A stretch of 64,000 bases of DNA from Planctomycetota bacterium (GTDB lineage Bacteria; Planctomycetota; PLA2; JAEUHO01), in NCBI GenBank assembly GCA_029213105.1, contig JARGNS010000001.1, forward strand, positions 9,433 through 73,432, in the 5' to 3' direction. Numbering within the stretch: the first letter of the stretch is position 1; each line of letters starts with the position of its first letter. Positions 50,037 through 58,117 of the stretch are shown here, in pieces. A program made the translations under genes and the position numbers. A model generated the notes under the pieces. That model saw nothing but the letters and a program-made list of their open reading frames with translations, ran no database searches and was not told where the DNA came from.

Positions 50037-52823
50037 TCACTCGTCACCTCCGAAGAGCGACGCCAAGATTGACGCGCTCATTGCTTGTTTATCGTCCGTA
50101 CCAAGTAGCTTTTCGCCCATGCCTTGGTACTGCTCGGCTTCCAGGAAGTCTCGGATCGGGATCATCTTGTCGGCGAGGATCCCAGCGATCTTCTCGTCGT
50201 AGGTGTGCTTGGCGAGGACCACCTTCAGGAGGGTCGGAGACCCACCGATGCGGTCGAAGCGCCCCTTCCACTGCTCGAAGTCACCGGGCCGCCAAGGCAG
50301 CATGGCGAAGAAGGCGAGGCTCGCGGTCTGGAGACCGTCCACCGACTCGCCGAAGGCCTGCCCCGTCCCGATGAGGATGCAGGGTCCGTCCGACTTGCGG
50401 AAGTCGGAGACCATGTCCTCACGCTCCCGCTCGTCGGTGCCTCCGTGACCCCACCATAGGTCGGGCATCCGGCCCCCGTAGAGGTTCTTCTTGACGTCCT
50501 TGACCAGCGCCTTGCGGACGAGGTCTGCCCAGTCCTCGCAGTCCTTACGGCGGGCGGTGAACAAGACGACCTTGCCGCCGCCGCGGAGACCCTCAACGAC
50601 CTCCTCGAGGATGTACCGGCGCTTGACAGACGCGGCCGCCATGAGGTTGGCCTCGATCGCCCGCTCCTTGTCGAAGTCGGTGCCGGTCGAGACCGCCTGC
50701 TTCTCAGCCGCGGCGATGATGCGCTTGAAGGCGCCGGGTCGGTTCTGGTCGGACTTGTCGAGCCACACGACCTGAACGCGGGTCGGCGGCAACTGGCCGT
50801 GCGACTCGGTGTGGGTGACCTCCTGCAGCATGTAGGAGGCGCGGGCCTTCAACTCGTCGAGGTTGCTGCTGCCCTTGTCGTTGAGTCCGCCGAACTCACC
50901 CGGCGTCGCCCCGCAGTACCGGAGCGCGAAGCTCCGGAAGCCCATCGAGAACGACCCCGGCGCCAGTAGGTCGAGCTGGCTCCACAGGCGCCGCGGGCGC
51001 CCGTCGTCCAGCGGGGTCGCCGTCAGACCGATGCGGAGCTTCAGGCTCGGCATGCGGCTGACCTCCATCGCTGCCACCGCCCGGGTCTCCCGGGTGTCCG
51101 TCGACGTCCGTCTCTTCTGGAAAGATACGGAGCCATCCCCCTCGTTGATCGGCTTCCAACGCTTCGCCTGTCCCAGATTGTGTGTCTCGTCGATGATGAG
51201 CACCGACGCGCTGAGGTCCATGATCTGCTGGAGGTAGTCCGCCACCAACTGCATGCCGAATACCACGAACGGTCGGCGGCCCGCCAGGTTGCACTCGAGC
51301 AGGTACTCGTCGAGCGTCTGGTCTCCCTTCCGCATCTGCCCCTGAGGGATGACGCGGTAGGGGACGATGTTCGTGTACTCCTGGACTTGGTCCCACCAGA
51401 CGCGGCGCGCCTTGGCGGGTGCAACGACGCAGACCGAGCCGCCCCGCGTGAGCGAGGCGAGCATCGACGAGAGCGTCTTGCCGCTGTTGTGGACTACGAA
51501 ACCTTCGGCGACGTAGTGGTAGTGCGGCCCAGCCATCGAGATGTCGTAGGTGTCCTCCTCTCCGTACTCCTCGATCTTCTTGATCTCCTCCCACTTCACG
51601 CCGAAGAGTACATCCTTCGCACACGCCTCGTCACCGTGTCGCTTCGCGTGATCCCAGTGAGTGAGGACTTCGAGGTTGTCGGGGTGGTTGTTTTTCGAGT
51701 CGTGGTCGACGTGATGAACAGCGAACACTTTTGGGTCGATGAAGGTCAGTCCTTCGTGACAACCAGACCGGACTTTCTTAACGAACGCCTCGACGTCCAT
51801 GCCTGAGGCCCGCGCTTCCGCCACCAGTCGATGCTGCGGCACTCTGCAGACAGTCGCAACGTGAGGGTACTTCTCCCCGCTGCGCCTCGTCAACGTGCGC
51901 TTCCTCTCGTACGTCGAAGCGTACGGGTGGTTTCGCACCCCGCGCTGCCGGTAACGTGTCCTACGCCCGCGGCCCCGCTTGCGATCGTTGTTACGCACCT
52001 GGACGACGTCACCAACCCTCAGGTCTCTGAGTTCGCGGAACCCTTCCGGAGTCATGAACTTGTGGTCGAGCGTGGCTCTGATCGAGAACTCACCAGCCTC
52101 CACCGTCCACGTGACCTTCTTACCCGTAGGGAAGGCGTCCACTACGCGGTTGAGGCGGATGCGCTCGTCGATCACAGACTGAGCGTCTGTCGGAATGTCG
52201 AGGATCCACTTCCTGCCGCGACCCGCGTCGGTCGCGAACCCACCCCGCAACGCCGAGGCGAGACCCTTGATGGTCACTTCAGTGCCCTTCCCGGCGCGGT
52301 TGATCTTCACTCGCGTTTCGCCGGACACGCATCCGGCGGGCATGCAGTAGAACGCCCACGGCCTGGTGGCCGCCCAGTATACCGCGCGAGCTTGGTAGTC
52401 GGTGACGAGGTCGAGGACGAACGGCTTGACCTCCCGCCGTTCGATCATCCCCTCGATGAGGGAGCGGCCGTAGACCGCCATGGTCTCGAGCATCTCGGGG
52501 TCGGTCGGCCACGCGAAGATGTCGTCGACGTTGACGGCTTCGACCACGCGGAAGTCGAGCCCCGCCTCAGCGAGGTGGTACTCGAACAGCCACGCGCAGT
52601 TGAGCGGCACGAAGCATCGGTAGTAGTCGAAGCTCTCGATGTCGACTTCGCCCGCCTCGCGGACCTTCTTGATGCGGTTCCACGTGCGGCTACCGTTGTG
52701 GTGACCGTACGCGAGGATGCCGGGGAGGCGGGCCTCCTCGTTCATCAGGAAGTTCGCGGCGCCGACACCGTCCGGCTGGACGACGTAGACGTACTGCGGT
52801 TGGTCCTTGAGGGGGCTGAACAT
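50037..52823 (-). CDS. SF2 (SNF2-like) helicase interrupted by an intein in the P-loop
   Basis: The product has 928 residues from the ATG at 52823, which overlaps the upstream stop and has GGAG upstream. Residues 165-446 are an intein (separate entry); removing them leaves a 646-residue helicase with motif I MPAG-SGKTL across the splice site, II IIDETHNLG, III GLTATPLDDG and VI-like FDRIGGSP. The first 150 residues are an unassigned N-terminal domain. SF2 helicases of phages act in replication fork or recombination events. The unspliced protein cannot form a P-loop, so activity depends on splicing. The end of the gene has locally AT-rich codons. Confidence 0.88.
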   Translation of the reverse strand: MFSPLKDQPQYVYVVQPDGVGAANFLMNEEARLPGILAYGHHNGSRTWNRIKKVREAGEVDIESFDYYRCFVPLNCAWLFEYHLAEAGLDFRVVEAVNVDDIFAWPTDPEMLETMAVYGRSLIEGMIERREVKPFVLDLVTDYQARAVYWAATRPWAFYCMPAGCVSGETRVKINRAGKGTEVTIKGLASALRGGFATDAGRGRKWILDIPTDAQSVIDERIRLNRVVDAFPTGKKVTWTVEAGEFSIRATLDHKFMTPEGFRELRDLRVGDVVQVRNNDRKRGRGRRTRYRQRGVRNHPYASTYERKRTLTRRSGEKYPHVATVCRVPQHRLVAEARASGMDVEAFVKKVRSGCHEGLTFIDPKVFAVHHVDHDSKNNHPDNLEVLTHWDHAKRHGDEACAKDVLFGVKWEEIKKIEEYGEEDTYDISMAGPHYHYVAEGFVVHNSGKTLSSMLASLTRGGSVCVVAPAKARRVWWDQVQEYTNIVPYRVIPQGQMRKGDQTLDEYLLECNLAGRRPFVVFGMQLVADYLQQIMDLSASVLIIDETHNLGQAKRWKPINEGDGSVSFQKRRTSTDTRETRAVAAMEVSRMPSLKLRIGLTATPLDDGRPRRLWSQLDLLAPGSFSMGFRSFALRYCGATPGEFGGLNDKGSSNLDELKARASYMLQEVTHTESHGQLPPTRVQVVWLDKSDQNRPGAFKRIIAAAEKQAVSTGTDFDKERAIEANLMAAASVKRRYILEEVVEGLRGGGKVVLFTARRKDCEDWADLVRKALVKDVKKNLYGGRMPDLWWGHGGTDEREREDMVSDFRKSDGPCILIGTGQAFGESVDGLQTASLAFFAMLPWRPGDFEQWKGRFDRIGGSPTLLKVVLAKHTYDEKIAGILADKMIPIRDFLEAEQYQGMGEKLLGTDDKQAMSASILASLFGGDE
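51486..52331 (-). mobile_element. Intein with HNH homing endonuclease domain
   Basis: The 282-residue insert begins CVSGETRVKI and ends YVAEGFVVHN, with Ser as the first downstream extein residue. Splicing blocks are clear: Cys1, a T-x2-H motif (RATLDHKF), a block-F segment (EDTYDISMAGPHYHYV) and terminal His-Asn. The central domain has an HNH signature (VHHVDHDSKNNHPDNLEVL, shown in part, then THWDHAKRH). The insertion point is inside the Walker A motif, a favourite intein site because it is conserved and indispensable. Homing by double-strand cleavage of intein-less alleles is expected. Confidence 0.9.
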
Positions 52824-53269
52824 CACATGCTCCATTCGAGGTGGTTTCTCGGCTTCAGCAGGCAGTCGCTCACGCGGATCAGCATCCGCTCGCAAGCGGT
52901 CGTGGCGGGGCGCGCCCGGTGGAGGTACGTGCCGGAGTACTCCCAGACGTACCCCTCTTCGAGCACCGCACCCCCGTCACCCTCGGTCGGAGTGCCTCCG
53001 AAGGTCAGCAGCCGGTGGGTCTCCCAAGCAGCCTCCTCTCCGTCAGCGTGCCAGCGGCAGTGGCCGAAGGACTCTCCGGCCGCAAGCGGCTGGCACCAGT
53101 AGGTGACGGTCGGTCGCTCGAGACCCTTCGCCATCATCTCGACCACTTCCATGACCGCGGGGTCGAGGTAGTGCCCGGCGAAGGTGAGGGTGCTGTACTT
53201 GAACTTCGCGAAGCGCCAGGCGCCCGGGTCGATGAAGACCCGGGCGCCGCGCCGCGCCTCAGTACCCAT
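52823..53269 (-). CDS. Possible 2OG-Fe(II) oxygenase-like protein
   Basis: The product has 148 residues. A metal triad is suggested by WHADGEE (H-x-D) and YLHRARPA (distal His) about 45 residues later, followed by an Arg in ERMLIRV where the co-substrate carboxylate is bound. Beta-rich segments lie between (THRLLTFGG). This is the pattern of double-stranded beta-helix dioxygenases such as AlkB or JBP/TET-like enzymes, but the length is short and no clear sub-family is seen. It could act on nucleic acid bases. It overlaps the upstream gene by 11 bases and the helicase by TGATG. Confidence 0.45.
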   Translation of the reverse strand: MGTEARRGARVFIDPGAWRFAKFKYSTLTFAGHYLDPAVMEVVEMMAKGLERPTVTYWCQPLAAGESFGHCRWHADGEEAAWETHRLLTFGGTPTEGDGGAVLEEGYVWEYSGTYLHRARPATTACERMLIRVSDCLLKPRNHLEWSM

Positions 53270-53789
53270 ATTCGACGAACTCGGACTTGATCACGACCTT
53301 GCCGTCGATGACCCGGATGGTCCCCTCGGTGTTCGTCTCGGTCACGAACTCGATGCCCGCCGTGATGAAGGCGAGGAACCCGTGGAAGGGCTCATCGTAG
53401 AGCGCCTTGCGCGCAGCCGCCTGCTCGGGGCTACCGTAATCGAGAGCGGAATACGCACGGTACTTCGCGACGAACTCCTTGGACACGCCCTTCTCAAGCG
53501 CGTCTTCGAGTCCCGCGTCGTCGTACCGGAGGTCCCACACCTCCATGTGCGAGACGCAGCCGTCCTCGTCGATGAACACGTAGTAGTCGTCGTTGAAGCC
53601 CGCGATGCCAGCGTACATCTGCGAGTGCGTGCAGGGATCGCCGTCGTTGAAGCCGGGCGTGTAGCCGCAGAAGACGATCGTCGGCAGGTCGACCAACTCG
53701 CTCAGGCGAATGAGGTCCCGCTTCCACTGCGCCCCGAGGTCCATGTCGTTCCAGAACTTGCAGATCTTGGTTGCTTCGTCACTCATCAT
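53259..53789 (-). CDS. Unrecognised acidic protein
   Basis: The product has 176 residues with two start Met residues (MMSDEATKI). It is acidic and aromatic-rich with no membrane segment (DDYYVFIDEDGCVSHMEVWD). Overlap with both neighbours places it in one operon with the primase and helicase. No family or motif is recognised. Confidence 0.55.
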   Translation of the reverse strand: MMSDEATKICKFWNDMDLGAQWKRDLIRLSELVDLPTIVFCGYTPGFNDGDPCTHSQMYAGIAGFNDDYYVFIDEDGCVSHMEVWDLRYDDAGLEDALEKGVSKEFVAKYRAYSALDYGSPEQAAARKALYDEPFHGFLAFITAGIEFVTETNTEGTIRVIDGKVVIKSEFVEYGY

Positions 53790-54646
53790 TGCTCCAGCGC
53801 ACCGTCAAGGTCGGTGCTTGTTTCGAACAGCGCCGCGACTGGACCCTTCCAGCCGCAGCTCTGCTTGTGGGTACACATGGCGTCCACGATCCAGTCTGGA
53901 TCGAGCCACCACCAGACCGAGGCGCGTCGGCACCTCGGACACTCAACGAGTCTCACCTTCTCTTCGTCGACGACACCTCCGAGTTCGTGCCCCAAGAACT
54001 CCCGGCTGGCGGGGTCGAGGTGCAGGCCGCGGAGGTGGCTCATGTCCGGCAGGTCCGCCAGATTGATCGGCTCCCGCTTCGGTCGAGGCGGGAGGGGAGG
54101 CGCCAGAGGCATCACCTCGTCAGGGTCGAGTAGCGGTCCGCCGACCGCGCCGGCGTCGAACTTGGCTCGGTGCGCGGCATCCTCGAGGTCAACTGCAGGC
54201 CGCAGCCACGCTCGAGAGATGTCCTTACATGCCTTGTCGATGGCGCGGTCGCAGTGCCACTCAGCCCAGCGCCACAGCGTGGCGTACTCCTCAGGGGTCA
54301 CGTCGCGGGACAGCGGCATGACGACCCGGAACTTGTGGTGGTCGGGTCGATGCGACCACGAGGTGTGCAGGACTCGGTACCAAGGGTCCCAAGTCTGCGT
54401 CGCCTCGTCGAGCGGAGTGCCGTCGTCGTAGTCGAGCACGAGGCACGAGGCACTGACGACGTTCCGCTTCGCCCTTCGAGTCGGGTTCAGGCGCACGGGC
54501 GACCACATGGGCATCGTCCGCTTGTCCCAGACCCGGTAGGCCTCGACGGGGGTGGTCAGCATCTCTACGAGTTCCGCTCCGGTCATCTGCCGCATGTCGG
54601 CTTGTGGGTGGAAGAGGTCGTCGTAGAGGCTGACCCAGAAGCTCAT
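53786..54646 (-). CDS. Archaeo-eukaryotic-type (AEP) primase
   Basis: The product has 286 residues. Primase motifs are D72-Y-D74 (LDYDDG), SWSH (97-99 region) with a following KFRVVMPLSR strand, and DKACKDISRAW, as in the AEP/PrimPol group of phage and plasmid primases. A C-terminal zinc ribbon has CPRC and a CTHKQSC pair. Primers made here would serve the family A polymerase; the DUF927 gene is the likely helicase partner, though usually the two are fused. Start in ATGA overlap with the gene at 54643. Confidence 0.7.
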   Translation of the reverse strand: MSFWVSLYDDLFHPQADMRQMTGAELVEMLTTPVEAYRVWDKRTMPMWSPVRLNPTRRAKRNVVSASCLVLDYDDGTPLDEATQTWDPWYRVLHTSWSHRPDHHKFRVVMPLSRDVTPEEYATLWRWAEWHCDRAIDKACKDISRAWLRPAVDLEDAAHRAKFDAGAVGGPLLDPDEVMPLAPPLPPRPKREPINLADLPDMSHLRGLHLDPASREFLGHELGGVVDEEKVRLVECPRCRRASVWWWLDPDWIVDAMCTHKQSCGWKGPVAALFETSTDLDGALEQ

Positions 54647-54903
54647 GCCTCTGCCGCCTCCGCGAGGCGGAACACCGCGACCTCCGACGAACGGGTCTCG
54701 GCGTACGCGCTGAAGTCGTCGATGACCTTGTGGGCCACCTCGAGGTCGACATCCGCGTTCAAGCAGACCTCGACCAGCGCGACGGTCAGCTCCTCTGCGA
54801 CCTCGGTGAGCTTGCGTCCTCGCTCACCCTCCTTGTCACAGATCGACTTGACCTGGTTGTAGACCGGACCGTGCCGCACGATCCGCTGGTACTTGTTGCT
54901 CAT
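54643..54903 (-). CDS. Small helical protein
   Basis: The product has 86 residues, strongly helical and acidic in the second half (LEVAHKVIDDFSAYAETR). The basic N-terminus (KYQRIVRHGPVYNQV) may bind nucleic acid. It is coupled to the primase by ATGA. No family is recognised. Confidence 0.6.
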   Translation of the reverse strand: MSNKYQRIVRHGPVYNQVKSICDKEGERGRKLTEVAEELTVALVEVCLNADVDLEVAHKVIDDFSAYAETRSSEVAVFRLAEAAEA

Positions 54904-55128
54904 TCAGGCTCCGTGCTTGGTCGCGTAGGCGACCAGAAGGAAGATGGCCGCGACCGCGATGCTCCAGATGACAGAGACCTTGGTCTCGGGTCGCTCGGTC
55001 TGGAGCGGGAAGGTCGCGCCATTGGGGTTGACGAACACGCTCTGCGTGCCGAACTTGTCGCTGTGCTCAACGAGGCGAGACCCGTCAGGGTACCGCTTCA
55101 CGACACGCGTGTAGACTGGATTGCTCAC
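54904..55128 (-). CDS. Small tail-anchored membrane protein, first gene of the leftward cluster
   Basis: The product has 74 residues from a GTG at 55128 with GGAGGCAAGAAGT upstream. Residues 1-50 are hydrophilic; residues 52-68 are a hydrophobic span (VIWSIAVAAIFLLVAYA), with a short basic end. It is the first gene behind the sigma70-type promoter at 55148-55176, so it is probably expressed early. Early small membrane proteins in phages often serve exclusion or host takeover; the role here is unknown. Confidence 0.6.
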   Translation of the reverse strand: MSNPVYTRVVKRYPDGSRLVEHSDKFGTQSVFVNPNGATFPLQTERPETKVSVIWSIAVAAIFLLVAYATKHGA

Positions 55129-55147
55129 ACTTCTTGCCTCCGGGTTG

Positions 55148-55176
55148 ATGGTAGGGTGGCAGCACACACCTGTCAA
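55148..55176 (-). promoter_or_regulatory. Consensus sigma70 promoter for the leftward replication cluster
   Basis: On the minus strand TTGACA (55176-55171) is a perfect -35, followed by a 17-base spacer and TACCAT (55153-55148) as -10. Transcription would start near 55141, 13 bases before the GTG at 55128. It is the best promoter match in the window and a strong candidate for the main early promoter. Confidence 0.8.
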
Positions 55177-55180
55177 ACAT

Positions 55181-55188
55181 GCTAAGAT
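55181..55188 (+). promoter_or_regulatory. Extended -10 giving a leaderless transcript
   Basis: TGC-TAAGAT has its hexamer at 55183-55188, 6 bases before the ATG at 55195. At a usual distance from -10 to the transcription start the mRNA would begin at or beside the ATG, and no Shine-Dalgarno fits between. The gene is probably translated from a leaderless message. Confidence 0.5.
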
Positions 55189-55194
55189 TTCGGC

Positions 55195-55683
55195 ATGAGT
55201 GACTCGACGAAAGACCTGATCCTCGCGCGGATCAACCAAGACGATCACCTCGTCGCTGACCCCGAGACGCGACTCGTGCTGCAGGGGATGCTCCGCCGCG
55301 GGATGCGGCTGCCTCAGGCGGCGGAGGCGCTCGACATCCCGACCAACGTGGCCTGGCGCATCCTCGCGGTTGACGAGGACTTGCAGGCCGCGATGGTCGA
55401 GGGTGACCGAGTCAACCTGATCCGGCGCCGGAGCGAACTCGAGAACCGAGCGCACCGCATGCTCAGCGTCATCGAGGAGATCGCGAACGACCCCGACCAG
55501 ACTGGTGGCGACCGCATCAAGGCGGCTGAGTCGCTGCTCGACAGGTCGGGGCTCTACCCGAAGGACACGGGCAAGGGCGGTAGCTCGACCAACGTGAACG
55601 TGCAGGTCGCGAATGTCGGTCGAGAGTGGGAGGACCGCCTCGACAAGGTCGTGACGATCCGGGCGGACACGAAGAATCCCTGA
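55195..55683 (+). CDS. Small terminase-like protein
   Basis: The product has 162 residues. The first half has an HTH-like pattern (LPQAAEALDIPTNVAWRIL), the centre a helical dimer segment, and the end RIKAAESLLDRSGLYPKD, a phrase typical of small terminase subunits that bind the packaging site. The C-terminal tail is Asn/Ser/Val-rich. It is the only plus-strand gene between 33050 and the right edge and lies 48 kb from the large terminase. It could instead be a transcription regulator. The leaderless promoter is described separately. Confidence 0.6.
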   Translation: MSDSTKDLILARINQDDHLVADPETRLVLQGMLRRGMRLPQAAEALDIPTNVAWRILAVDEDLQAAMVEGDRVNLIRRRSELENRAHRMLSVIEEIANDPDQTGGDRIKAAESLLDRSGLYPKDTGKGGSSTNVNVQVANVGREWEDRLDKVVTIRADTKNP

Positions 55684-55713
55684 AGGCGGTCGTCGGCGAT
55701 GAGGATGCGGGGG

Positions 55714-56343
55714 TCACTGCCCATCGGCCACCTCCCCGCGGGCGGCGTCGGCTGCCTCCATGGCTTGGAGCGCAGACGGCGCGGGACCCTGCTTGATTGC
55801 TGGCCCCTCGTCGCTGTAGACGACCCACAGCCACGGCTCGGTGAGGTCTTCGCGCATCACCTCCCGGTCGCATTGTCCGGGGTCCTCACCGTAGGCGAAC
55901 CACCCGCTTGCCCCGACGCGCCACCCATCCGGGGCCTGCGACTCGTCCCCGCGCTCGACTGCGAGGATCCGCGCGAGCCGGCCCCGCTCCCGCCGCGCCT
56001 CGTCCCGCTCGGCCTCAGCCTTCTCGGCACGGGCGCGCAGGGCGTCGACCTCCTCGGTGCGGGCGATGACGGTGCGGGCGAGGTCGGGGGCGGCGGCTGC
56101 CAGCAACGATGCCGCCTGCCCGCCCACTGGGAACGACGCGCCATGGCTGTTGAACACAGCCCACAAATCAATCTCGCCACCCTGCCTGCTTGGCCGCAGG
56201 TCGTTCTCCGCCCACCGCCTGACGGCGCTCGCCATGCATTCTCTGTCGCGGTATTCCGCTGGCGTCGCGCACCATCGTTCATTTGGGGACAGGGCTGCGA
56301 GCAGCCCCCGCGCCTCCTCGGCGCTCACGTTCTCGTCGCTCAT
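55714..56343 (-). CDS. Coiled-coil-containing protein
   Basis: The product has 209 residues from the ATG at 56343, supported by GGAG six bases upstream; a GTG at 56400 overlapping the previous stop would add 19. Residues about 95-140 are a charged helix (RARAEKAEAERDEARRERGR), so a coiled coil is likely. The flanks contain conserved-looking short segments (WCATPAEYRDRECM, SGWFAYGEDPGQCD). This layout is common in phage proteins of unknown role. It is convergent with the small terminase-like gene. Confidence 0.6.
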   Translation of the reverse strand: MSDENVSAEEARGLLAALSPNERWCATPAEYRDRECMASAVRRWAENDLRPSRQGGEIDLWAVFNSHGASFPVGGQAASLLAAAAPDLARTVIARTEEVDALRARAEKAEAERDEARRERGRLARILAVERGDESQAPDGWRVGASGWFAYGEDPGQCDREVMREDLTEPWLWVVYSDEGPAIKQGPAPSALQAMEAADAARGEVADGQ

Positions 56344-56396
56344 GTCGTCTCCACTGACCGGACGCTCCCGGTCGATGTAGTGTTCGATTGCTCGAC

Positions 56397-56768
56397 TCAC
56401 GCGCCGACCGCCCGGTGCGAAGCGACGATCTCTTGCAGGATCCGGGCGAGCCCTTCTCGGTCGTGGCGGGCCACGACGACGGCCCCGGTGTTGAGGTAGG
56501 GTCGAGCGTTGCTGGTCACGACCACGCAGGGCACCGCACTATTCGCGCAGGCCTTGATGACCCGGTGTGTGTCCGGCCCGAGCCGCGTGACGACTGCGAA
56601 GTTGCCGCCGTTGCGGATCGCCTCGGACACGAAGGAGGAGACCAGCTCCGGCACCATGGGTCCCGAGGGCATGGCGAACGGGACGATCTCGTCGCACCCA
56701 CAACCCTCCAGCGCTGCGATCAGGATGCGCGCGTCGTTCGTGGTGCTCGCGCCTACGATGGCTCTCAT
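56397..56768 (-). CDS. Alpha/beta protein of unknown function
   Basis: The product has 123 residues with the strand-helix alternation of a small Rossmann-like domain (MRAIVGASTTNDARILIAAL, FAVVTRLGPDTHRVIKACAN, shown separately). VPCVVVTSNARP would be a central strand. No catalytic motif is recognised. It overlaps the gene upstream by ATGA. Confidence 0.6.
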   Translation of the reverse strand: MRAIVGASTTNDARILIAALEGCGCDEIVPFAMPSGPMVPELVSSFVSEAIRNGGNFAVVTRLGPDTHRVIKACANSAVPCVVVTSNARPYLNTGAVVVARHDREGLARILQEIVASHRAVGA

Positions 56769-57217
56769 CGGCTCTCCAGTTCCTGGATCAGGAAGTTGAT
56801 GTACTTGACCATGCTGCCGTAGTCAGTGTGGCTACGCATTCGCTCTACTGCGTCGTCCGTCCGCACGCACGCCCCGATATCGAGGACGTGACCGTACTCG
56901 CCGACGAGTCGCTCGGCGAACCGGCGCGCGGCCCGCTTCGACTTGAAACCTCGCCCCCTCGGTCCCTTGGAGATCGAGACCCCCGATGCCCAGTGGGTCA
57001 CGACCCACGCCTTGGTCTTCCAGTCGGTGGTGAGGAAGCGGAACTTCACCATCCACGACCCCGGCGACGGTCGGGGCTTCTCCACGTCGTAGTGCTTCGA
57101 GTGGACACAGAGCGGTCCGTACGCCCTCACAGGCGCTGTCAGCACGTGGTGGGTCCTACCACCGTCCTCGACGAGCAGCGTGCCGTCACGGGTCCGCCAC
57201 CGCGGCTTACGGGTCAC
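56765..57217 (-). CDS. Basic protein of unknown function
   Basis: The product has 150 residues from a GTG at 57217 that overlaps the preceding stop (GTGA). It is strongly basic, with Trp and Arg/Lys clusters (SKGPRGRGFKSKRAARRFAE), which suggests binding to nucleic acid. No motif is recognised. Confidence 0.6.
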   Translation of the reverse strand: MTRKPRWRTRDGTLLVEDGGRTHHVLTAPVRAYGPLCVHSKHYDVEKPRPSPGSWMVKFRFLTTDWKTKAWVVTHWASGVSISKGPRGRGFKSKRAARRFAERLVGEYGHVLDIGACVRTDDAVERMRSHTDYGSMVKYINFLIQELESR

Positions 57218-57633
57218 GACGGGTAGCAGCGGTCGAAGGCTGCGACGAACTCGCTGACCAACGACCGTAGCTTTCCCAGCGCCGCTTCGTAGTCTCCTCG
57301 AGCAAGCTCGTAGGGGATCTGCACGATGGTCGAGACGTCGTAGTACGGCCCGGCGAGGCGGACGCGGGCGGACCGGCTGCTGTCGATCCAGGCGATGACG
57401 CGCCCGTGAGAGTTGAGCAGGGTGTGACCGTCGTTGTGCCAGCCGGGCTGAGCGAGCACGGCGAAGCGTTCTTCGTCGTCATCGTAGAGCGCCTCGAGGC
57501 TGGAGCGCCAGAAGTGCAGGCTCCCGTCGCTCTCCTCCTCCACGATCGCCCGAAGCTCGTACAGGCTGGCGACCTTGCCTTCGTGCGGCCCTGCCCTAAC
57601 CACCTCGTAGTAGGTGTCGTGTTCGCTGATCAT
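57214..57633 (-). CDS. Unrecognised 139-residue protein
   Basis: The product has 139 residues from the ATG that overlaps the upstream stop (ATGA). It has an N-terminal beta-rich half (TYYEVVRAGPHEGKVASLYE) and a helical C-terminus. No membrane segment, signal or enzyme motif is visible. It belongs to a run of coupled hypothetical genes. Confidence 0.55.
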   Translation of the reverse strand: MISEHDTYYEVVRAGPHEGKVASLYELRAIVEEESDGSLHFWRSSLEALYDDDEERFAVLAQPGWHNDGHTLLNSHGRVIAWIDSSRSARVRLAGPYYDVSTIVQIPYELARGDYEAALGKLRSLVSEFVAAFDRCYPS

Positions 57634-58055
57634 GCTCGCTCCGCGAAGATGCGCGGGGACTTGCCCCACTCGGTGTTGGCGACCGACAGGAGCACTCGAG
57701 GCCGCGAGTCGGCCACGGGGGTCTGGACAGTTCCGCAGTCGTACTTCGAGTGCTCGACGAACGTGTTGTCCACATACGGGTTGTAGGTCACGGGACGTGC
57801 GTCGGTGATGCCCTCGTCCGCGAGGTCGACGTACCCTCGGACGTACGCGTGTACGTTCTTCCGCCGCTCGCGCCGCACACGGTCTCGACCCCGGGCGTTG
57901 ACGACGAAGTCGACGTCCCGCAACATCAACATGGTCGGGACGTGCCCGACGACGAGCCCGCCCTGCCGCACCGAGAAGCACTGCTTGTGCAGGTTCCAGT
58001 AGACGCTGACCTTCTTGGCGCCGTCGACGCGACGGCCCTTGTATCGCTCGATCAT
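57630..58055 (-). CDS. Basic phage protein of unknown function
   Basis: The product has 141 residues; AGGGAGTGACGA precedes the ATG. Residues 1-60 contain YKGRRVDGAKKVSVYWNLHK and QCFSVRQGG, and residues 55-70 a strongly basic stretch (RDRVRRERRKNVHAYVRG). The pattern resembles short phage proteins of unknown role that begin with a YKG-like segment. No enzyme motif is seen. Confidence 0.6.
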   Translation of the reverse strand: MIERYKGRRVDGAKKVSVYWNLHKQCFSVRQGGLVVGHVPTMLMLRDVDFVVNARGRDRVRRERRKNVHAYVRGYVDLADEGITDARPVTYNPYVDNTFVEHSKYDCGTVQTPVADSRPRVLLSVANTEWGKSPRIFAERA

Positions 58056-58117
58056 TCGTCACTCCCTATACGCTGGTAGCGAACCTTGACCCCGAAGAGC
58101 TTGTTGTCGTTGGTCAT
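58052..58117 (-). CDS. 21-residue peptide gene linking two coupled genes
   Basis: The frame encodes MTNDNKLFGVKVRYQRIGSDE. The ATG overlaps the TGA upstream (TGATG) and the TGA overlaps the next ATG (ATGA). GGAGGTGTCC lies in front. Both overlaps are the pattern seen throughout this phage, which supports translation of this peptide or at least ribosome transit through it. Confidence 0.45.
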   Translation of the reverse strand: MTNDNKLFGVKVRYQRIGSDE

